The notes: generated by a model not told the origin, from the sequence alone. 64,000 bases of DNA from Rhizobium sp. BG4 (GCF_016864575.1 NZ_CP044125.1:682001-746000), one strand, 5' to 3'; counted from the first letter of the stretch, positions 39,675 through 49,983 are shown. Program-made: numbers and translations.

Positions 39675-40142
39675 TCAATCACGCAGCTTGAAATCAGAAA
39701 TGTCTAACGGCGCGATTTGTTCCGCCGGAGCCGCCATGCCTGCCATCGCCGGCTTGGCGTCGAGGCCGATCACCGAGGTGGTGGAAGTCGGGTCGATGCC
39801 ATCTGCGGGCGTTCCGGTCTTGTTGAAGGCCTGGACGACATCAGGCGTCGCCTTGGTGACGAAGACGACGGGCGAGCCGCCCATCCAGCCTTCGGTGCGG
39901 TAGAGCTTCTTCTGGCCGTCGATATCGCGCAGTTCGCTCGCCTGCAGCGCGCCCGGCGCCAGCGTCGGGACGGTGTAATCCTTCTTGCGCTCGGAAACGG
40001 CGAGCGGCGGGCAGCTGGTGCAGGTTTCCTTGAGGATGCTGCCATTGCCTTCCGGCGCGGAAGGAGCAACGACATCGATGGACGATGCCATGGCCGAACC
40101 GGCGATAAGGGCGATTGCCGCACCGAGGATGAACTGACGCAT
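39675..40142 (-). CDS. Small secreted protein, possibly HPE1-like
   Basis: A 155-residue protein with a clear signal peptide (MRQFILGAAIALIAGSAMAS). The mature part has a CTSCPP pair, then YTVPTLAPGALQASELRDID, KLYRTEGWMGGSPVVFVTKA and an alanine/proline-rich C-terminus. Proteins of this pattern in Rhizobiaceae are sometimes labelled plant virulence effector HPE1-like; I recall this and cannot verify it. No catalytic motif is seen. The two cysteines could form a disulphide in the periplasm. It has its own terminator and seems monocistronic. Confidence 0.6.
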   Translation of the reverse strand: MRQFILGAAIALIAGSAMASSIDVVAPSAPEGNGSILKETCTSCPPLAVSERKKDYTVPTLAPGALQASELRDIDGQKKLYRTEGWMGGSPVVFVTKATPDVVQAFNKTGTPADGIDPTSTTSVIGLDAKPAMAGMAAPAEQIAPLDISDFKLRD

Positions 40143-40249
40143 GAACGCTACTCCGTCTGACTATGAACAGGAGAATAGCGCGTCTTTATTTCCATCCGGT
40201 CAGGGGAAAGGGTAAAAATTTAGCGAACTGACCCGATTTCGGGCCAGCC

Positions 40250-41521
40250 CTACGCCTTTTCGCGCTCGACCGCGCGCCAGCCGATATCGCGGCGGCAGAA
40301 ACCGTTGTCCCACTCGACCTGATCGAGCAGCGCATAGGCATGGCGCTTGGCATCGCTGACGCTTTCGCCCGTCGCCGTGACGTTCAGCACGCGGCCGCCG
40401 GTGGCGACCAGCTGGCCGTCCTTCAGCGCCGTACCGGCATGGAAGACCTTTGCCCCCTCGCCTGCTGCCGGCAGAGAGCCGATCGGCGTGTTCTTGTCGT
40501 AGGCGCCCGGATAGCCCTTGGAGGCCATGACGACGGTGAGAGCCGGATCATCGCTCCATTCGGCGGAGACCTGATCGAGCGTGCCGTCGGCGCAGGCGAG
40601 CAGCAGCGGCAGCAGATCGCTCTTCAGGCGCATCATCAGCACCTGGCATTCCGGATCGCCGAAGCGGACATTGTATTCGATGAGCTCGGGGCCCTTGGCG
40701 GTGATCATCAGACCGGCGAAGAACACGCCCTGGAACGGATAGCCGCTCTCGGCCATGCCGCGCATCGTCGGCTCGATGATTTCCTTCATCGTGCGCTCGA
40801 CCATTTCCGACGTCATGACCGGGGCCGGGGAATAGGCGCCCATGCCGCCAGTATTGACGCCGGTATCACCCTCGCCGACGCGCTTGTGATCCTGAGCGGT
40901 GGCAAGCGCCAGCGCATGCTTGCCATCCGACAGGCAGAAGAAGCTTGCTTCCTCGCCATCGAGATAGGCCTCGACCACGACTTCGGCACCGGCAGCGCCG
41001 AATGCGCCTTCGAAACAGTCGTCGACGGCGGCGAGCGCCTCATCGACGGTCATCGCCACGGTGACGCCCTTACCGGCTGCCAGGCCATCGGCTTTGACGA
41101 CGATCGGGGCGCCCTGCTCGCGGATATAGGCCTTGGCCTTCGGGGCATTGTTGAAGCGCTGATAGGCGCCGGTCGGGATGTCGTAGCGGGCGCAGATATC
41201 CTTGGTGAAACCCTTGGAGCCCTCGAGCTGGGCGGCAGCGGCGGACGGACCGAAGACCTTGAAACCGGCAGCGCGGAGCGTATCGGAGAGACCGGCGACG
41301 AGCGGCGCTTCGGGACCGACGACGACGAAATCGATCGCCTTTTCGCGGCAGAAGGCGACGACGGCATCCTGGTCTTCGGTGTTGACGGCAGCGAGCGTCG
41401 CATGCTCGGCGATACCGGGATTGCCGGGCGCGGCATAGAATTCCGTCAGCAGCGGCGACTGCGCCAGCTTCCAGGCGAGAGCGTGCTCGCGGCCACCCGA
41501 ACCGATCAACAGAACCTTCAT
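40250..41521 (-). CDS. purD: Phosphoribosylamine-glycine ligase (GAR synthetase)
   Basis: A 423-residue ATP-grasp enzyme that joins glycine to phosphoribosylamine in de novo purine synthesis. It begins [20 protein letters not shown], the PurD hallmark, and continues with [60 protein letters not shown] and [20 protein letters not shown]. It is complete and of usual length. The 3' end lies 107 bp from the small secreted protein gene. Confidence 0.96.
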   Translation of the reverse strand: MKVLLIGSGGREHALAWKLAQSPLLTEFYAAPGNPGIAEHATLAAVNTEDQDAVVAFCREKAIDFVVVGPEAPLVAGLSDTLRAAGFKVFGPSAAAAQLEGSKGFTKDICARYDIPTGAYQRFNNAPKAKAYIREQGAPIVVKADGLAAGKGVTVAMTVDEALAAVDDCFEGAFGAAGAEVVVEAYLDGEEASFFCLSDGKHALALATAQDHKRVGEGDTGVNTGGMGAYSPAPVMTSEMVERTMKEIIEPTMRGMAESGYPFQGVFFAGLMITAKGPELIEYNVRFGDPECQVLMMRLKSDLLPLLLACADGTLDQVSAEWSDDPALTVVMASKGYPGAYDKNTPIGSLPAAGEGAKVFHAGTALKDGQLVATGGRVLNVTATGESVSDAKRHAYALLDQVEWDNGFCRRDIGWRAVEREKA

Positions 41522-41551
41522 GCCCGATCCTTTCCGTTTTCCGCTTGGCGG

Positions 41552-43690
41552 TTAAGGGGCGGGAGGCGAAAGGTCAAGTGTTGGAGGGCTGATCGATGGC
41601 GTAATCGCCGAGGTTCTGCCGTGTGGCCCCTCATCCGCCCTTCGGGCACCTTCTCCCCCAGGGGAGAAGGGGAAAGCCGCAGTGTCTCCGTCCCTTCTCC
41701 CCTGGGGGAGAAGGTGGCCCGTTAGGGCCGGATGAGGGGGCTGCCCGGTAGGACGCGCACTACCACCCCCGCCACCGCCGCCGCCTCCGCCGCCGCCCGA
41801 GGAGCCGCCGCCGCCGGAGAAGCCGGAGGACGAGCTCGATGGCGGTGGGCTTGGTATCGTCGAGGCGATGGTGGAGGCCATCGAGGAGGAGAAGCCGCCG
41901 ATGCGATCGGAGAAGCTGCCGCTGTTGAAATTGCCGGAATACCAGGCCGGGCTATAGGCGACCGCGCCGGCTGCGGCGGCCGCCAGCCAGGTTTCGAAGG
42001 TCTGGCTCCAGGGCTTTTCGACGCCGAGCGCCACGGCATAGGGCAAGAGCTTTTCGAAATGCTGCGGCGACATCTCCGGCGCGCCCGCCATGTTCATGCG
42101 GTCCTTCTCGGCGAGCGTCAGATACTGCCTGAGGCCATCGATGCCATCCATCATCTTGGCGCCGAGCATCGTCGGCGCGCCCATGATGAAAACGTAGAGC
42201 ATGTTGAGGAAGACGATGCCGCCGACGGCAAAGAGCATCGGCGTTTCATGAAACTCCATCAGCGACGAGAACAGCGCCAGCGCCAGTGAGGAGACGATCG
42301 AGAAGCCGATGAAACCGGCAATGCCGATCGCCACGACCGACATGATCTTGGCGCCGAGCGAATGGCCGCGCCTGAACGACTTGGCAAAACCGGCGACGAA
42401 AAGCGAAAGGAAGGCGACGACGGCGATCGGGACGATCATCAGCGCGATCGTATCGGGCTGCAGCGAGCCGAAGACGAAGAGGATGATCAGCACCGCGACG
42501 CTGAGCACGACGCCACCGATCACATAGCCGGTATTGGCGTTGTAATATTTGCCGCGATGCTCGCGCTCGATCGCCGAGCGGAAATTCTGGCCGACGGATT
42601 TGACCCGCTCGCCATTGGCCTTGTCGATGGTCAGCGATCCGCGGCTGCCGACGGCGTTCAGCAGGCTCGCCTCGCCCGCCTCGAACTTCTGGCCGACATT
42701 GGGTTTGTCGGTGCGGCGGATGACGATCGACTGCTTGAGATCCTCAAGCACGACGAAGCCGCGCACGGCAAGGTTCAGCGCGCTCGCCGACAGCGCCGTC
42801 CAGCCCTGGCCGGAGAAGCCCTTGTTATCGATGTAATTGACGAGCGCCGGCGAGATGCCGTCAGGCGCATCCCAGCGCGGCACGACGACGCCACGGGCCG
42901 GATCGCGCCCGACCTTCAGCCAGGAGCGGGTGTAGTAGAGGAAGACCAGCAGCAGACCGCCGAAGCCGATGAAATAATCGCGGTTATCCTTCAGCCACCA
43001 CATGTTCTGATCGGATGAGCTCGGCGGATCAATGGCGCCCTTGGGAAACTTGACGGCGATCGTCAGTCCCTCTTCAGCGTTCAGAGGCTGTGTCGTGGAA
43101 AAGACCGGGCGGGTGTTGCTGCCGGAGACGCGGGCGTTCCTGTCCGTCGCGCCAAGCGGGCCGGTGAAGAAATTGGTATCGGTGGCGGCCACACCATCGG
43201 GCAGATTGACGGTCGCCGTCGCCGCCATGATCGGGAAGATCCAGCCGTTGCCGGTGACGTTCCAATAGAGTTCGTCGTGATCGGGGAAATAGCGTATCTG
43301 CCGGTTGGTGCGGTAGGTGAAGACATATTGATGGCGGCCGGGCGAGAGCATTACGTCTTCCGAACCGGCATAGATGCGGATGCCGCCGGAGATCGATTCC
43401 GTCTTCCAGGGTTCGTCATTCCCGTCGCGGGTGACCGAGACGACATCGAAATCGACGCTCCGCAGACGGCCGTTCTCATCGGTGAAGGTCAGCGGGAAAT
43501 CGCGGAAGATGCCGCGGCGGATGCGGTTACCCTCGGCATTGACGGTGATGGTCTCGGCCACCGTCATCGCCCCGCTCTTTTCCAGCCGGATATCCGAATT
43601 GAAGGAGGAGATGATCTCGGCGCCAAGTGCCGTGCGCACCGTCAGCGTCATGAAGAGCGCCAGGCACACACCGAAAGACCGCAGGATCAT
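41552..43690 (-). CDS. DUF2207 membrane protein, C-terminus running into a RIME element
   Basis: A 712-residue frame. A signal peptide (MILRSFGVCLALFMTLTVRT) is followed by the DUF2207 domain (SDIRLEKSGAMTVAETITVN; RRGIFRDFPLTFTDENGRLR), a membrane segment near residue 240 (YFIGFGGLLLVFLYYTRSWL), two to four helices around 395-510, and a glycine-rich tail. After GGGSSGGGG the frame reads through a RIME palindrome. Adding one G to the GGGGG run (minus strand of 41766-41770) would end the protein at TGG TAG (stop 41760), giving the usual all-glycine tail ending in Trp. The role is unknown; lemA nearby is a common partner. Confidence 0.82.
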   Translation of the reverse strand: MILRSFGVCLALFMTLTVRTALGAEIISSFNSDIRLEKSGAMTVAETITVNAEGNRIRRGIFRDFPLTFTDENGRLRSVDFDVVSVTRDGNDEPWKTESISGGIRIYAGSEDVMLSPGRHQYVFTYRTNRQIRYFPDHDELYWNVTGNGWIFPIMAATATVNLPDGVAATDTNFFTGPLGATDRNARVSGSNTRPVFSTTQPLNAEEGLTIAVKFPKGAIDPPSSSDQNMWWLKDNRDYFIGFGGLLLVFLYYTRSWLKVGRDPARGVVVPRWDAPDGISPALVNYIDNKGFSGQGWTALSASALNLAVRGFVVLEDLKQSIVIRRTDKPNVGQKFEAGEASLLNAVGSRGSLTIDKANGERVKSVGQNFRSAIEREHRGKYYNANTGYVIGGVVLSVAVLIILFVFGSLQPDTIALMIVPIAVVAFLSLFVAGFAKSFRRGHSLGAKIMSVVAIGIAGFIGFSIVSSLALALFSSLMEFHETPMLFAVGGIVFLNMLYVFIMGAPTMLGAKMMDGIDGLRQYLTLAEKDRMNMAGAPEMSPQHFEKLLPYAVALGVEKPWSQTFETWLAAAAAGAVAYSPAWYSGNFNSGSFSDRIGGFSSSMASTIASTIPSPPPSSSSSGFSGGGGSSGGGGGGGGGGGGSARPTGQPPHPALTGHLLPQGRRDGDTAAFPFSPGGEGARRADEGPHGRTSAITPSISPPTLDLSPPAP
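41625..41741. repeat. RIME-type intergenic palindrome
   Basis: GCCCCTCATCCGCCCTTCGG ... GGCCGGATGAGGGGGC with CTTCTCCCC(CA)GGGGAGAAGG inner arms. As read, it is translated as part of the DUF2207 gene, which is unlikely to be native. Confidence 0.85.
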
Positions 43691-43730
43691 TCCACCCCTC
43701 CCCGATCGCGGCAGCTGCCGCTTTGCTATC

Positions 43731-44993
43731 TCAACTTTCGTTGGCGTAGGTGACGCCGAGCGCGGCGAGCATGCGCCAATAGGCGGGAACCGTCTTGCCG
43801 ACGCAATCCGGATCCAGAATGGTGATGCCGTCGATCTTCAGGCCCGCCAGCGCAAAGCTCATGGCGATGCGGTGATCGGCGAAGGTATCGATCGACGCCG
43901 GCAGATGCTGGCCGGCGAGATCAGGATCGGCATTGACGATCAGGTCGTCGCCTTCCTCGCGGGCGAGATCGGCACGGATCTGCGTCAGGCCGGTCGACAG
44001 CGCGCGGATGCGGTCGCATTCCTTGACGCGCAGATTGGCGATGCCGACGAAGCGGACGGGCGTGTTGTTGAAGGCTGCAAGAACGGCGAGCGTCGGCACG
44101 GCATCCTGCATCTGCGAGCCGTCGATTTCGGCCGGCAGGTTCGGGAACTTGGCGATGACGTCGTAGGCCTTGGCATCCGGCTGGGTGAAGGCAGCGTTGG
44201 GCACGCCGAGATCGATCTTTCCGCCGGTCAGCACTTCGGCCGCCCAGAAATAGGTGGCGGCGGAGGCATCGGGCTCGATGACGAAATCGACGGCGGTATA
44301 GCCTGTTGGTTCGACCTGCCAGGTGACGGGGCTGGTCTTTTCGACCTTGGCGCCGAACGCGCGCATCGCCGCCGTCGTCAGGTCGATATAGCCGAGCGCG
44401 CCGATATCCTCGCCGAGAAGCTCGATGGTGACAGGCTTGCTGCCACCGGCGGCCATCATCAGAAGCGCGGAGACATACTGGCTGGAAAGGCCGCCATCGA
44501 TCTCGATGCGGGTGGCATCGAAAGTGCCGGTGCCGTTGATCTTGACGGGCGGGCAGCCGGCTTCGGTGCTGGCATCGATGCCGAGCGTGCGCAGCGCATC
44601 GACGAGCGGGCCGATCGGGCGCTTGCGCATATGCTGGTCGCCATCGACGATGACGGTGCCATCGACGAGTGCGGCAGCGGCCGTCAGGAAGCGGGTGGCG
44701 GTGCCGGCATTGCCGAGGAACAGCGGCTCCTTCGGCGGCAGAAGCTTGCCGCTGCCTGTTACCACGAAGCTCGTATCATCGGGCTCTTCGATCTTGACGC
44801 CCATGGCGCGCAGGGCGTCGGCCATATAGCGCGTGTCGTCGCTCTTCAGCGCGCCGGTCAGGCGGCTGGTGCCCTTGGCGAGACCGGCAAGCAGTAGCGC
44901 CCGGTTGGTGATCGACTTCGAACCCGGCGCCACGGCGCGCCCTTCGAGCGGAGCCTTGACCGGGATGATCGTGAGTTTCTTGTCTGTACCCAT
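43731..44993 (-). CDS. aroA: 3-phosphoshikimate 1-carboxyvinyltransferase (EPSP synthase)
   Basis: A 420-residue enzyme of the shikimate pathway that joins PEP to shikimate-3-phosphate. Visible signatures are APGSKSITNRALLLAGLAKG, LFLGNAGTATRFLTAAAALV, the substrate loop DGDQHMRKRPIGPLVDALRT, and RVKECDRIRALSTGL with DTFADHRIAMSFALAGL. The loop reads GNAGTATRF, unlike the class II CP4 enzyme of Agrobacterium (LGNAATGCR). The start at 44993 has GGA upstream; an in-frame ATG five codons earlier is possible. Confidence 0.92.
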   Translation of the reverse strand: MGTDKKLTIIPVKAPLEGRAVAPGSKSITNRALLLAGLAKGTSRLTGALKSDDTRYMADALRAMGVKIEEPDDTSFVVTGSGKLLPPKEPLFLGNAGTATRFLTAAAALVDGTVIVDGDQHMRKRPIGPLVDALRTLGIDASTEAGCPPVKINGTGTFDATRIEIDGGLSSQYVSALLMMAAGGSKPVTIELLGEDIGALGYIDLTTAAMRAFGAKVEKTSPVTWQVEPTGYTAVDFVIEPDASAATYFWAAEVLTGGKIDLGVPNAAFTQPDAKAYDVIAKFPNLPAEIDGSQMQDAVPTLAVLAAFNNTPVRFVGIANLRVKECDRIRALSTGLTQIRADLAREEGDDLIVNADPDLAGQHLPASIDTFADHRIAMSFALAGLKIDGITILDPDCVGKTVPAYWRMLAALGVTYANES

Positions 44994-45064
44994 TACGCTG
45001 TATTCCATCCATTGCGCTGCCGTGACCGGCCCTGCTCATAGCAGCTTTTGCGCAAAGACAAACG

Positions 45065-45616
45065 TCAGAATTTGACCTGTGGGACGGCGCGATCCGCCTC
45101 GTTGGTGATCTCGAAATAGTCCTTCTTCTGGAAACCGAACTGACCGGCAACCAGATTGGACGGGAAGCTCTCGACCTTGACGTTCAGATCGCGGGCGGCA
45201 CCGTTATAATAACGGCGGGCCATCTGGATTTCACTTTCCATGGTTTCCAGCGAGCTCTGCAGCTCAGCAAAATTCGCGTTCGCCTTCAGATCCGGATAGG
45301 CTTCGGCAAGCGCGATGACACGCCCAAGTGCGGCACCGAGCAGACCTTCGGCCTGCGCCCTGCCGGCCACATCGCCAGAAGGCACGGCCTGCGCCTTATT
45401 GCGCAAGGCCACGACCTCTTCCAGCGTGGTCTTCTCGTGGGTGGCGTATCCCTTCACCGTCTCGATCAGGTTCGGGATCAAATCCGCACGCCGCTTCAGC
45501 TGCACATCGATACCCGACCAGGCCTCCTCCGCCATCTGCCGGGCCCGCACGAGGCCGTTATAGACGAAGATGGCGTAGAGGGCGATCAGTACGATCAAGC
45601 CGAGAATGATATACAT
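45065..45616 (-). CDS. lemA: LemA family protein
   Basis: A 183-residue protein with an N-terminal membrane anchor (MYIILGLIVLIALYAIFVYN) and the LemA helical bundle: AWSGIDVQLKRRADLIPNLI, ETVKGYATHEKTTLEEVVAL, YPDLKANANFAELQSSLETM and ESEIQMARRYYNGAARDLN. The family is widespread and often encoded with DUF2207 or TPM-domain membrane proteins. Here aroA lies between lemA and the DUF2207 gene. The function is not established. Confidence 0.93.
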   Translation of the reverse strand: MYIILGLIVLIALYAIFVYNGLVRARQMAEEAWSGIDVQLKRRADLIPNLIETVKGYATHEKTTLEEVVALRNKAQAVPSGDVAGRAQAEGLLGAALGRVIALAEAYPDLKANANFAELQSSLETMESEIQMARRYYNGAARDLNVKVESFPSNLVAGQFGFQKKDYFEITNEADRAVPQVKF

Positions 45617-45683
45617 CGCGAATCCCCCGCAACGGAAATAGAGTTGCGGCGAGACTATGCATGTTGCGAAGAATTGTCATCCG

Positions 45684-45709
45684 GGAACTCACGCGATCGT
45701 GAGCTCCCC
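45684..45709. terminator. Hairpin downstream of glyQ
   Basis: GGGAACTCACG-CGAT-CGTGAGCTCCC, 11-bp arms with one mismatch, just after the glyQ stop codon. No T-run is visible in the glyQ direction. Confidence 0.42.
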
Positions 45710-45720
45710 AAAGCGGTGAT

Positions 45721-46680
<960 letters not shown>

Positions 46681-46781
46681 GGGAATTCACCGTTGCTTAT
46701 TTTGCCGGGACAGGTGCCACGGCGGGGGACAAGGGTCAATAGATAACGTATGATCGCAATGGTTTCGAACGGATACAGGCT

Positions 46782-47057
46782 ATGAACGTCAAGACCACAG
46801 TGACGCTGTCGGATGAGGACCTCCGCTTTGCCGAGGAACTGGTGGAAGCCGGGCGCTTTCCGAGCGTCTCCGACGTGATCGGCGAAGGGCTGGCGCGGCT
46901 GCGGCTTGAAGAGAGCGGCGAGGACGATCCGGTTGCGGGGATGGCGGATGAGATCCGGCGGCGGATGGAATTGCCGCGGGATCAGTTCATCAACATGGAA
47001 GACGACGACCTCTTCGAGCGCGTCCGCAAACGGCTGAACTCCAGGCCCGCGCGATGA
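46782..47057 (+). CDS. parD: ParD-type antitoxin
   Basis: A 91-residue protein. The N-terminal ribbon-helix-helix is KTTVTLSDEDLRFAEELVEA and GRFPSVSDVIGEGLARLRLE. The acidic C-terminal part should wrap the toxin. It would repress its own operon. Its stop overlaps the toxin start by 4 bp (ATGA). It lies in the gap between glyQ and the S49 peptidase genes. Confidence 0.88.
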   Translation: MNVKTTVTLSDEDLRFAEELVEAGRFPSVSDVIGEGLARLRLEESGEDDPVAGMADEIRRRMELPRDQFINMEDDDLFERVRKRLNSRPAR

Positions 47058-47374
47058 GCGAACGCTACCGCCTGCGTTATCACCCAGGCGCGACCGACGA
47101 TCTCTTCAATATTTTCACGCTGATCGAAGACTATGCCGGGACGGCTATCGCCAACCGGAAGTTTTCCGAGATCGAACGGGTGACGAAAAGCCTGGTCGAC
47201 TTCCCATACAAGGCAGCCCCTCGGGACGAGGTCTGTCAGGGGCTTCGCATCATTCCGGCCGCCGAAGAGGCGGTCATCTGCTTCACGATCGACGAAGGCG
47301 ACAAGTCCCTTCTTATATTGGCGATCGGCTATGCCGGTTCGGACTGGGAAGCACGCGTGAAAGAGCGGCGCTAA
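47054..47374 (+). CDS. parE: ParE-type toxin
   Basis: A 106-residue ParE/RelE-fold protein: RYRLRYHPGATDDLFNIFTL, IANRKFSEIERVTKSLVDFP, RDEVCQGLRIIPAAEEAVIC and LLILAIGYAGSDWE. ParE toxins poison gyrase, but members of this fold also cut mRNA. Translation is coupled to the antitoxin by the ATGA overlap. It is the second complete type II pair of this architecture in the window. Confidence 0.87.
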   Translation: MSERYRLRYHPGATDDLFNIFTLIEDYAGTAIANRKFSEIERVTKSLVDFPYKAAPRDEVCQGLRIIPAAEEAVICFTIDEGDKSLLILAIGYAGSDWEARVKERR

Positions 47375-47379
47375 GGCGC

Positions 47380-47571
47380 CTACTCATCCTCCCGCTTCAC
47401 CCGGTACTCGCCGGTCACCGGATCCTTCACCAGCGTGCCGACGGCGCCGGTCTGGCGCTCCCTTTCGGTGCGGCGGGATTTTTCCTGGAGGCGCTGGGCG
47501 TCGGAGATGAAGCGGCGGTAGAGCCACCAGCCGGCGCATATCAGGATTGCAATCGTAACAAGCTGCGCCAT
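47380..47571 (-). CDS. Small single-span membrane protein
   Basis: A 63-residue protein with one N-terminal hydrophobic helix (MAQLVTIAILICAGWWLYRR) and a charged cytoplasmic tail ending LVKDPVTGEYRVKREDE. The tail motif LVKDPxTGxY recalls a small family of unknown function found near protease or ribosomal genes. It lies 22 bp after the S49 peptidase gene on the same strand and is probably in the same operon. Confidence 0.65.
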   Translation of the reverse strand: MAQLVTIAILICAGWWLYRRFISDAQRLQEKSRRTERERQTGAVGTLVKDPVTGEYRVKREDE

Positions 47572-47592
47572 GGCCCCCTCGCCTATCTCTTC

Positions 47593-48453
47593 TTATAGCC
47601 CGTAGCGGCTCCACAATGCCTTTTCTTCGGCTGTTTCGACAAGTCCCGCCGCAAGACCTGATGCCGCACCTTCGAGCGACATGGTGGAGATGCCGGGAAC
47701 GCGGCGGCCGAAGAGGCCGCGGGCGGCGGTGACGAGCTCCAGCTTCGTCTTGTGGCCGTAGCGCTTCTTCAATTCCTGGCGCATGTCGCCGAGGCCGTCG
47801 ATGAGGCCGAGTTCGAGGCCGCGGGTACCGGTCCAGAACAGGCCGGAGAAGACGGTCGCGTCATCCTTCAATTTGCCGGCGCGGCGCTCGCGCACCATCG
47901 ATATGAAGACCTGGTGGATCTCGAGCTGCAGGGTCTTCAGATACTCGATGTCCTTTTCCTTTTCCGGCTGGAAGGGATCGAGGATCACCTTGTTTTCGCC
48001 GGCGGTATAGACGCGGCGCTCGACGCCGATCTTCTTCAGAAGTTCCGGAAAGCCGAAGCCGCCGGAGACCACGCCGATCGAGCCGACGATCGAGGTGGGA
48101 TCGGCGATGATCTCGTCACCGGCCAGCGCGATCATGTAGCCGCCGGAGGCCGCGACATCCTCGACGAAGACGAGCACCTTCTTCTGCTTCTCGCGGGCCA
48201 GCTCACGGATGCGGGTGAAGATCAGGCGCGACTGGACCGGCGAGCCACCGGGCGAATTGATCGAGATCGCCACAGCCGGCGCATCCTTGGCGGAGAAAGC
48301 CTTTTCGAGCATCGGGGCGACCGAGGCCAGATTGAGCGCAGGACGAAACTGGTTGCCGCCGCTCATGATGGCGCCCTGCAGCCTGACGACGGGGATCACC
48401 ACCCCTTCCTTGCGGAAGCGCTTCGGCATCAGCTTTCTCAAAAATCCGGCCAT
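47593..48453 (-). CDS. S49-family peptidase (SppA/SohB-like)
   Basis: A 286-residue serine peptidase. The core is VVRLQGAIMSG, AVAISINSPGGSPVQSRLIF, then VEDVAASGGYMIALAGDEII with the catalytic Ser in AASGGY, and ADPTSIVGSIGVVSGGFGFP. The Lys base lies in the second part. It lacks a signal peptide of usual length and is short, as in the SohB/SppA36 type, which degrades cleaved signal peptides or membrane fragments. The ATG at 48453 has AAGGA upstream. Confidence 0.9.
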   Translation of the reverse strand: MAGFLRKLMPKRFRKEGVVIPVVRLQGAIMSGGNQFRPALNLASVAPMLEKAFSAKDAPAVAISINSPGGSPVQSRLIFTRIRELAREKQKKVLVFVEDVAASGGYMIALAGDEIIADPTSIVGSIGVVSGGFGFPELLKKIGVERRVYTAGENKVILDPFQPEKEKDIEYLKTLQLEIHQVFISMVRERRAGKLKDDATVFSGLFWTGTRGLELGLIDGLGDMRQELKKRYGHKTKLELVTAARGLFGRRVPGISTMSLEGAASGLAAGLVETAEEKALWSRYGL

Positions 48454-48579
48454 TTTCAAATCCTTCTTCGCATTTCGGCGTCGCAATCCATGTATGCAGC
48501 GCAACGGCAAACACAATGGGAAAGCGCCGAAAACCGCGTCAGAATTACCGGAAAAACGCACACTCCATTTTCTTGTTGC

Positions 48580-48600
48580 GAATGACTTGCATTATCATTC
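48580..48600 (+). promoter_or_regulatory. Mur/Fur-family box upstream of mntH
   Basis: GAATGA-CTTGCATTA-TCATTC, a 21-bp hyphenated palindrome with 6-bp arms, 43 bases upstream of the mntH start codon. In rhizobia Mur, a manganese-sensing Fur homologue, represses manganese uptake genes through such sites. Confidence 0.6.
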
Positions 48601-48642
48601 TAATCGGTCATAGTGCCAATATAAGCAACAGGTGGAAATGAC

Positions 48643-49983
48643 ATGGATGTTTTGAATCCGCAGAGAAAAGGCGGCTGGCGGTATGAACGCCAGGAAGCCT
48701 CGCTCTCCGACGTCTATCGCAGCGTCAATACGAGACGCGACGGATCGAAACTCCGCAGGATCGCCGCCTTTGCCGGCCCGGGCTACATGGTCGCCGTCGG
48801 CTACATGGATCCGGGCAACTGGGCGACCTCGCTCGCCGGTGGTTCGAAGTTCGGCTATGCGCTGCTGACGGTGGCGCTGCTTTCCAACCTGATGGCGATC
48901 GTGCTGCAATCGCTCTGCGCCCGGCTCGCCATCGGTTCCGGCCGCGATCTGGCACAGGCCTGCCGCGATGCCTTTCCGAAGTGGGTTTCCGTTCCGCTCT
49001 GGGCCTTTGCGGAAATCGCCATCATCGCCACCGATATCGCCGAGGTGATCGGCACGGCGATCGGTCTGAACCTGATCTTCGGCGTGCCGCTGGAGCTCGG
49101 CGTGCTGATCACCGCGCTCGACGTTTTCCTCATCCTCTACCTGCAGAAGATGGGCTTCCGCTGGGTCGAGGCCTTCATCATCACCCTGCTCGGCGTCATC
49201 GCGCTCTGCTTCGGCGTGCAGATCCTGCTTGCCGATCCGCAATGGGGCGCGGTTCTCAAGGGCTTCTTCCCGACGACGGAGATCGTCACCAATCCGGAAA
49301 TGCTCTACCTGGCGCTCGGCATTCTCGGCGCCACCGTCATGCCGCATAATCTCTACCTGCATTCCGGCATCGTGCAGACACGCGACTTCGGCCACACGCT
49401 GCCCGAAAAGCGCGAGGCGCTGACCTTTGCGACGATCGACTCGACGGTGGCGCTGTGTTTCGCGCTGCTGATCAACGCCTCGATCCTGATCCTGGCGGCA
49501 GCCGCCTTCAACGCCAATGGCCAGACCAATATCGTCGAGCTCGGCGAAGCGCACTCGCTGCTGGCGCCGCTGCTTGGCCTCGCCATCGCGCCGACGCTGT
49601 TCGGCATCGCTCTGCTCTGCTGTGGCCTGAATTCAACGGTGACGGCAACGCTTGCCGGCCAGATCGTCATGGAAGGCTTCATCAAGATGAAGGTCCAGCC
49701 ATGGGTGCGCCGCCTGATCACCCGGGCGATCGCCATCATCCCGGCCGCCTTCGTCACCATCTGGTACGGCGATGCGGGGACGGCGGAACTGCTGATCCTG
49801 ACGCAGGTCGTGCTCAGCCTGCAGCTCTCCTTCGCCGTCTTCCCGCTGGTGATGTTCACCGCCAGCAAGGCGAAGATGGGCGAACTCGTCGCTCCCCGCT
49901 GGCTCTCGGCGATCGCCTATCTGATCGCCATCGTCATCGCCGGACTGAACATCAAGCTGCTCTTCGACTTCGTGATCGGCTAA
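48643..49983 (+). CDS. mntH: Nramp divalent metal transporter (Mn2+)
   Basis: A 446-residue inner membrane transporter. The first metal-binding motif is [20 protein letters not shown] and the second is [19 protein letters not shown]; both Nramp hallmarks (DPGN, MPH) are intact. Eleven hydrophobic helices are visible. It imports Mn2+ (and perhaps Fe2+) by proton symport. A Mur/Fur-like box lies in front. The AGGTGG ribosome binding site is well placed. Its stop overlaps the stop of the convergent methyltransferase gene. Confidence 0.95.
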   Translation: MDVLNPQRKGGWRYERQEASLSDVYRSVNTRRDGSKLRRIAAFAGPGYMVAVGYMDPGNWATSLAGGSKFGYALLTVALLSNLMAIVLQSLCARLAIGSGRDLAQACRDAFPKWVSVPLWAFAEIAIIATDIAEVIGTAIGLNLIFGVPLELGVLITALDVFLILYLQKMGFRWVEAFIITLLGVIALCFGVQILLADPQWGAVLKGFFPTTEIVTNPEMLYLALGILGATVMPHNLYLHSGIVQTRDFGHTLPEKREALTFATIDSTVALCFALLINASILILAAAAFNANGQTNIVELGEAHSLLAPLLGLAIAPTLFGIALLCCGLNSTVTATLAGQIVMEGFIKMKVQPWVRRLITRAIAIIPAAFVTIWYGDAGTAELLILTQVVLSLQLSFAVFPLVMFTASKAKMGELVAPRWLSAIAYLIAIVIAGLNIKLLFDFVIG

